A stretch of 64,000 nt of DNA from positions 186,001-250,000 of the forward strand of contig NZ_LAZS01000009.1 in NCBI RefSeq assembly GCF_002007205.1. Direction: 5' to 3'. The translations under genes were made by a program, and so were the position numbers. How positions within the stretch are numbered: position 1 is the first letter of the stretch; each line of letters opens with the position of its first letter. The notes under the pieces were generated by a model, which was not told the DNA's origin, did not search any database, and saw only the letters and a program-made list of their open reading frames with translations. This DNA comes from Ensifer adhaerens (GTDB taxonomy: Bacteria > Pseudomonadota > Alphaproteobacteria > Rhizobiales > Rhizobiaceae). Positions 60,412 to 64,000 of the stretch are shown here, in pieces.

Positions 60412-61452
60412 ATGACAAAGTTTAAGCTCGAATACATCTGGCTCGACGGTTACAAGCCCACCCCGAACCTGCGCGGCAAGACCCTGATCAAGGAATTCGA
60501 CGCTTTTCCGCAGCTTGAGCAGCTGCCGCTTTGGGGCTTTGATGGTTCCTCGACGATGCAGGCCGAAGGCAGCAGCTCGGACTGCGTGCTGAAGCCGGTT
60601 GCCGTCTATCCGGATCCGGAGCGCAAGAACGGCGTTCTCGTCCTCTGCGAAGTCATGATGCCCGATGCCAAGACGCCGCATCCGACCAACACCCGCGCTT
60701 CGGTCCTCGATGACGACGGCGCCTGGTTCGGCTTCGAGCAGGAGTATTTCTTCTATCAGAACGGCCGCCCGCTCGGCTTCCCGGACGCCGGCTACCCCGC
60801 GCCGCAAGGTCCCTACTACTGTGGCGTCGGCTTCGGCAACGTCGGCGACGTGGCGCGCAAGATCGTCGAAGAGCACCTCGACATCTGCCTGGCTGCCGGC
60901 ATCAACCATGAAGGCATCAACGCCGAAGTCGCCAAGGGCCAGTGGGAATTCCAGGTGTTCGGCAAGGGCTCGCGCAAGGCCGCCGACGAAATCTGGCTTG
61001 CCCGCTACCTGCTGCAGCGCCTGACGGAAAAGTACGGCATCGACGTCGAATACCACTGCAAGCCGCTCGGCGAAACCGACTGGAACGGCTCGGGCATGCA
61101 CGCCAACTTCTCGACCGCCTATATGCGCGAAGTCGGCGGCAAGGAATACTTCGAAGAGCTGATGGCTGCTTTCGCCGAGGCTCGCGCCGATCACATCGCC
61201 GTCTACGGCCCGGACAACCACATGCGCCTGACCGGCAAGCACGAAACCGCTTCGATCCACCAGTTCAGCTATGGCGTGGCTGACCGTGGCGCGTCGATCC
61301 GCGTTCCGCACAGCTTCGTCAACAACGACTACAAGGGCTATCTCGAAGACCGCCGCCCGAACTCCAAGGGCGACCCCTACCAGATCGCCTCGCAGATCCT
61401 GAAGACGATTTCCAAGGTCCCGACCGACGTCGAAAAGCGCGAAGCCGCCTGA
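60412..61452 (+). CDS. glnII: Glutamine synthetase type II (GlnII)
   Basis: 346 residues, the eukaryote-like octameric GSII found in rhizobia alongside GlnA. The beta-grasp N-terminus contains YIWLDGYKPTPNLRGKT and LPLWGFDGSSTMQAEG. The catalytic domain contains the metal-binding GFEQEYFFY, CGVGFGNV, GINHEGINAEVAKGQWEFQV, the glutamate-binding NGSGMHANFSTAYMR and the C-terminal RVPHSFVNNDYKGYLEDRRPNS. It makes glutamine from glutamate, ammonium and ATP under nitrogen limitation. It is monocistronic: sigma54 promoter upstream, strong terminator downstream. Confidence 0.98.
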   Translation: MTKFKLEYIWLDGYKPTPNLRGKTLIKEFDAFPQLEQLPLWGFDGSSTMQAEGSSSDCVLKPVAVYPDPERKNGVLVLCEVMMPDAKTPHPTNTRASVLDDDGAWFGFEQEYFFYQNGRPLGFPDAGYPAPQGPYYCGVGFGNVGDVARKIVEEHLDICLAAGINHEGINAEVAKGQWEFQVFGKGSRKAADEIWLARYLLQRLTEKYGIDVEYHCKPLGETDWNGSGMHANFSTAYMREVGGKEYFEELMAAFAEARADHIAVYGPDNHMRLTGKHETASIHQFSYGVADRGASIRVPHSFVNNDYKGYLEDRRPNSKGDPYQIASQILKTISKVPTDVEKREAA

Positions 61453-61518
61453 TTTTCGAGCCCGGCGCGCGTGAGGGCGCCGGGCCAAATCGACGGGGTT
61501 GCGCTTTTCGCGACCAAC

Positions 61519-61552
61519 AAAAAAACGCCCCGCGGTTTGCGGGGCGTTTTTT
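61519..61552. terminator. Strong bidirectional terminator after glnII
   Basis: CGCCCCGC (61526-61533), loop GGTTT, GCGGGGCG (61539-61546), flanked by an A7 tract and a T6 tract. It terminates glnII rightward and the dipeptide ABC operon leftward. Confidence 0.92.
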
Positions 61553-61575
61553 GTTTGACGCTATCGGCAGGCGGT

Positions 61576-62484
61576 TCAGGCCGCGCGCACGAAATGATCG
61601 GGCCCTACCTCGCGGACCGTCTCCTGCGTCGCGGCCGAGCGGCGGCGGGTTTCATCCGCTTCCGCGGAACTGACCTGCGCGTTCGGATCGTCGAAGCGGA
61701 TGTCCGGATCGGGCACCGCCGAAAGCAGCAGCTTGGTATAGGGATGGGCCGGGTTGTCGATGACCTTGCCGGTGTTGCCCCATTCGACGATCTGGCCTGC
61801 ATACATCACCGCGATATCCTCGGCGACATAGCGGGCGGTCGCGATGTCGTGGGTGATGTAGAGCAGGCCGAGGTTCATGTCGCGCTTCATTTCGCTCAAG
61901 AGATTGAGCACGCCGAGCCGCACGGAAACGTCGAGCATCGAGGTCGGCTCGTCGGCGACGATGACCTCGGGCTTGGCCGCGAGCGCCCGAGCGATGTTGA
62001 CGCGCTGGCGCTGGCCGCCGGAGAGCTCGTGCGGGTACTTCGGCGCGACGATTTCAGGATCGAGCTTCACCTGCCGAAGCAGGGCCCTGATCTCTTCGTC
62101 GACCGCCGCACCCCTGATGTCAGCACGATGCAGCATCAGCGGCCGCTTCAGGTGGTAGGCGATGGTGTGGGCCGGATTGAGCGAAGCGAAGGGATCCTGG
62201 AAGATCATCTGAACCGAGCGGCGATAGTCGGCGATTTCCCTGGCACCGGCCGCGTCGACGGGCTTGCCCTTGTAGAGCAGCCGTCCTTCGCTCGGCTCGT
62301 ATTCGCGCATGGCGATGCGGGCGCAGGTGGTCTTGCCGCTGCCGGACTCGCCGACCACGGCAAGTGCCCGCCCGGCATGCAGCGAGAACGAGATAGAACG
62401 CGCGGCGCGCACGGCGCCCGGGCCATTGCCGAAGGTCTTGCTGACCTTGTCGAGCGTCAGAATGGGTGCGGACATGCCGGTCAT
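61576..62484 (-). CDS. Dipeptide/oligopeptide ABC importer ATPase (DppF/OppF type)
   Basis: 302 residues. Motifs are [58 protein letters not shown] and ITHDIATARY. The C-terminal peptide-importer tail contains NPAHPYTKLLLSAVPDPD. It overlaps the DppD-type gene by 4 bases and is the last gene of the operon, stopping just before the shared terminator. Peptide-importer ATPases of this kind also serve cello-oligosaccharide and other sugar systems, so the substrate class is provisional. Confidence 0.93.
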   Translation of the reverse strand: MTGMSAPILTLDKVSKTFGNGPGAVRAARSISFSLHAGRALAVVGESGSGKTTCARIAMREYEPSEGRLLYKGKPVDAAGAREIADYRRSVQMIFQDPFASLNPAHTIAYHLKRPLMLHRADIRGAAVDEEIRALLRQVKLDPEIVAPKYPHELSGGQRQRVNIARALAAKPEVIVADEPTSMLDVSVRLGVLNLLSEMKRDMNLGLLYITHDIATARYVAEDIAVMYAGQIVEWGNTGKVIDNPAHPYTKLLLSAVPDPDIRFDDPNAQVSSAEADETRRRSAATQETVREVGPDHFVRAA

Positions 62485-63284
62485 CGAAGAACGCCTCCGT
62501 GCAGCGAGGGGAAGGAGGCCCAGAGCTTTTTCGTGTAGTCGTGCTCCGGTGTCCGGTAGATGGCGTCGGCAGTGCCCTGTTCGACCAGCTTACCGCCGAG
62601 CATGATGCCGATGCGGTCGCAGAACTGCACCATCAGCCCAAGATCGTGGGTGATGAAGAGCACGGCAAAGCCGAGCTTGCGGCGGAGTTCGTTGATCCGC
62701 TGCAGGATTTCGCGCTGCACGACGACGTCGAGCGCCGTCGTTGGCTCGTCCATGACGATCAGCCGCGGATCGAGCGCCAGGCAGATGGCGATCACGATGC
62801 GCTGGCGCATGCCGCCGGAAAACTGATGCGGATAGTCGCGCATGCGGTCCGGCGAGATATCGACGAGCTTGAGCATCTCGGCGGTTCGGTCGCGCGCCTG
62901 CGCGCGGGTGATGCGCTTATGCGTCCTCAGCACGTCGTAGAACTGCTGCTCGATCCGCAGGACCGGGTTCAGCGAATTCATCGCGCTCTGGAACACCATC
63001 GCCACTTCGCGCCAGCGGAAGTCGGCGAGATCCCTCTGGTCGAGGTCGAGCACATTGCGGCCATCGAGCAGGATCGCGCTTTCCTTGCGGATCAGCGCCG
63101 GCGGCTTGTGCAGCCGGCTGATGGCAAAGGCGATCGTGCTCTTGCCGCAGCCGCTCTCGCCGGCAAGGCCGAAGACCTCGCCAGGGGCAACGTCGAAGCT
63201 GACATTGTCGACGGCGCGGAAGTCGTCGGTCTCCCCAATGTAGTCAATGGTCAGGTTCTTGACCGAAAGCAGAGGTGCGGTCAC
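62481..63284 (-). CDS. Dipeptide/oligopeptide ABC importer ATPase (DppD/OppD type)
   Basis: 267 residues from a GTG at 63284 that overlaps the permease stop (GTGA). Motifs are GESGCGKSTIAFAI, MVFQSAMNSLNPVLRI, FSGGMRQRIVIAICLAL, LIVMDEPTTALDVVVQ and ITHDLGLMVQFCDRIGIM, then RTPEHDYTKKLWASFPSLHG. It is shorter than typical DppD and lacks a cysteine-rich C-terminal tail. It forms the ATPase heterodimer with the product of the downstream gene. Confidence 0.92.
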   Translation of the reverse strand: MTAPLLSVKNLTIDYIGETDDFRAVDNVSFDVAPGEVFGLAGESGCGKSTIAFAISRLHKPPALIRKESAILLDGRNVLDLDQRDLADFRWREVAMVFQSAMNSLNPVLRIEQQFYDVLRTHKRITRAQARDRTAEMLKLVDISPDRMRDYPHQFSGGMRQRIVIAICLALDPRLIVMDEPTTALDVVVQREILQRINELRRKLGFAVLFITHDLGLMVQFCDRIGIMLGGKLVEQGTADAIYRTPEHDYTKKLWASFPSLHGGVLR

Positions 63285-64000
63285 AGGCGGCCCTCCCCGG
63301 AGCGGATAAGGGCAGACCAGCGGCCGAGCCGGTTGCCGGTGCGAAGCCGCGGATTGGCGATCTCGTCGACGGCGAAGTTGAGCAGCGACAGGCCGATGCC
63401 GAGGAAGGCGAGTGCGAAGCACGGCGTCAGGATGTCCCACCAGGCGCCGACCGAAAGGGCAGACGCCTTCTGCGCCGCATAGAGCATCGTGCCCCAGGAA
63501 ACGACCTTGGGATCGCCGAGGCCCAGGAACTCGAGCGTCGCCTGGGTGATGATCGCGAAGATCACACTGCCGATGAAGTTGATGCCGACGATAGAGATGA
63601 GGTTGGGGAAGATCTCGAAGGTCATGATGCGCCAGCGGGGCTCGCCCATCATCTCGGCGGACTTCACATAGTCCTTCTGTTTGACCGACAGCGTCTCTGC
63701 GCGGGTGACGCGGGCACCCCAGGCCCAGGACGTGCAGCCGAGAATGAGCGCGATGACCCACGGGCTTGCCTGGCCGATGAAGGCGGCGAGCACGAGCAGC
63801 AGCGGCAGGTTCGGCACGACCAGCACCATGTTGGTGAAGAAGCTGATGACCTCGTCGATCTTGCCGCCGCGATAGCCGGCGATGATGCCGAGTGCTGTGC
63901 CAACAATGGTGATGAGAAGCCCGGCGCCGAAGCCGACGGCGAGCGACGTGCGTGCGCCGTAGATGAGGCGGGCGAAGACGTCCTGGCCGATACGGGTGGT
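63281..64000 (-). CDS. Dipeptide/oligopeptide ABC importer permease (DppC type, partial)
   Basis: The frame is open through the right edge, so the N-terminal part lies outside the window; about 239 residues are visible. It begins TTRIGQDVFARLIYGARTSL, the conserved DppC/OppC stretch after the first helix. The coupling loop VKSAEMMGEPRWRIMTFEIFPN and C-terminal LGIGLSLLNFAVDEIANPRL follow. The stop codon overlaps the DppD-type GTG start. DppB-type permease and binding-protein genes are expected beyond the edge. Confidence 0.92.
   Translation of the reverse strand, partial: TTRIGQDVFARLIYGARTSLAVGFGAGLLITIVGTALGIIAGYRGGKIDEVISFFTNMVLVVPNLPLLLVLAAFIGQASPWVIALILGCTSWAWGARVTRAETLSVKQKDYVKSAEMMGEPRWRIMTFEIFPNLISIVGINFIGSVIFAIITQATLEFLGLGDPKVVSWGTMLYAAQKASALSVGAWWDILTPCFALAFLGIGLSLLNFAVDEIANPRLRTGNRLGRWSALIRSGEGRL

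Overview
The window is GC-rich, densely packed and rich in ABC importers. It reads as a chromosome or large replicon of a Rhizobiaceae alphaproteobacterium, most likely the Ensifer/Sinorhizobium group. The grounds are a glnII-type glutamine synthetase II behind a sigma54 promoter, an Aap-like amino-acid transporter, an imperfect-palindrome intergenic repeat of the rhizobial RIME type at 28.7 kb, and the overall gene content. Species is inferred from content, not from a marker gene. No rRNA, tRNA, CRISPR array, prophage or intact insertion sequence was seen.

1-8.7 kb: a bufferin (copper-buffering RiPP) locus, bufA (DUF2282 precursor), bufB (MNIO/DUF692) and bufC (DUF2063, cut by the window edge). 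It is divergent from an ECF sigma factor and its NrsF-type membrane anti-sigma factor, with matching sigF-type promoters facing both ways. Next come a GlpR/DeoR-type regulator and, divergent from it across a symmetric nested palindrome, an autotransporter whose passenger is an endonuclease/exonuclease/phosphatase-fold enzyme. A histidine phosphatase follows.

8.7-18 kb: one co-oriented block. A periplasmic binding-protein-like sensor, a membrane histidine kinase and an NtrC-class regulator (PgtC-PgtB-PgtA logic) lie upstream of an AfuABC/FbpABC-type ABC importer. The importer's binding protein is a paralogue of the sensor and sits behind a near-perfect sigma54 promoter. Phosphorylated organic compounds are the best guess for the ligand.

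18-31.7 kb: a homodimeric ABC exporter, a TIGR03862 flavoprotein, an Aap-like polar amino-acid importer lacking its ATPase, a TolA/TonB-like DUF930 protein, a divergent MFS/AraC pair, a RIME-type repeat, and a second autotransporter with a subtilisin-like protease passenger and a barrel homologous to the first.

32-45 kb: amino-acid decarboxylation and D-amino-acid/peptide metabolism. An AdiA-type decarboxylase has two APC-family transporters. A DmpA-type aminopeptidase and a D-amino-acid aminotransferase follow. After an ECF41 sigma factor with its CMD-family partner and a LysR regulator come a D-aminopeptidase (S12) and an M19 dipeptidase.

45-54.6 kb: a LysR/quinone oxidoreductase pair, then a CUT1 sugar importer joined to nanK and nanE under a HutC-type GntR regulator (amino-sugar, probably N-acetylmannosamine, use), then an XRE-cupin regulator.

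54.7-64 kb: a DUF2798/NmrA pair divergent from a LysR regulator; two decayed IS5-family transposase ends bracketing an EthD-family gene; a DMT exporter divergent from a MocR regulator with a palindromic operator between them; glnII with its sigma54 promoter and a strong terminator; and the distal part of a dipeptide/oligopeptide ABC importer running off the right edge.
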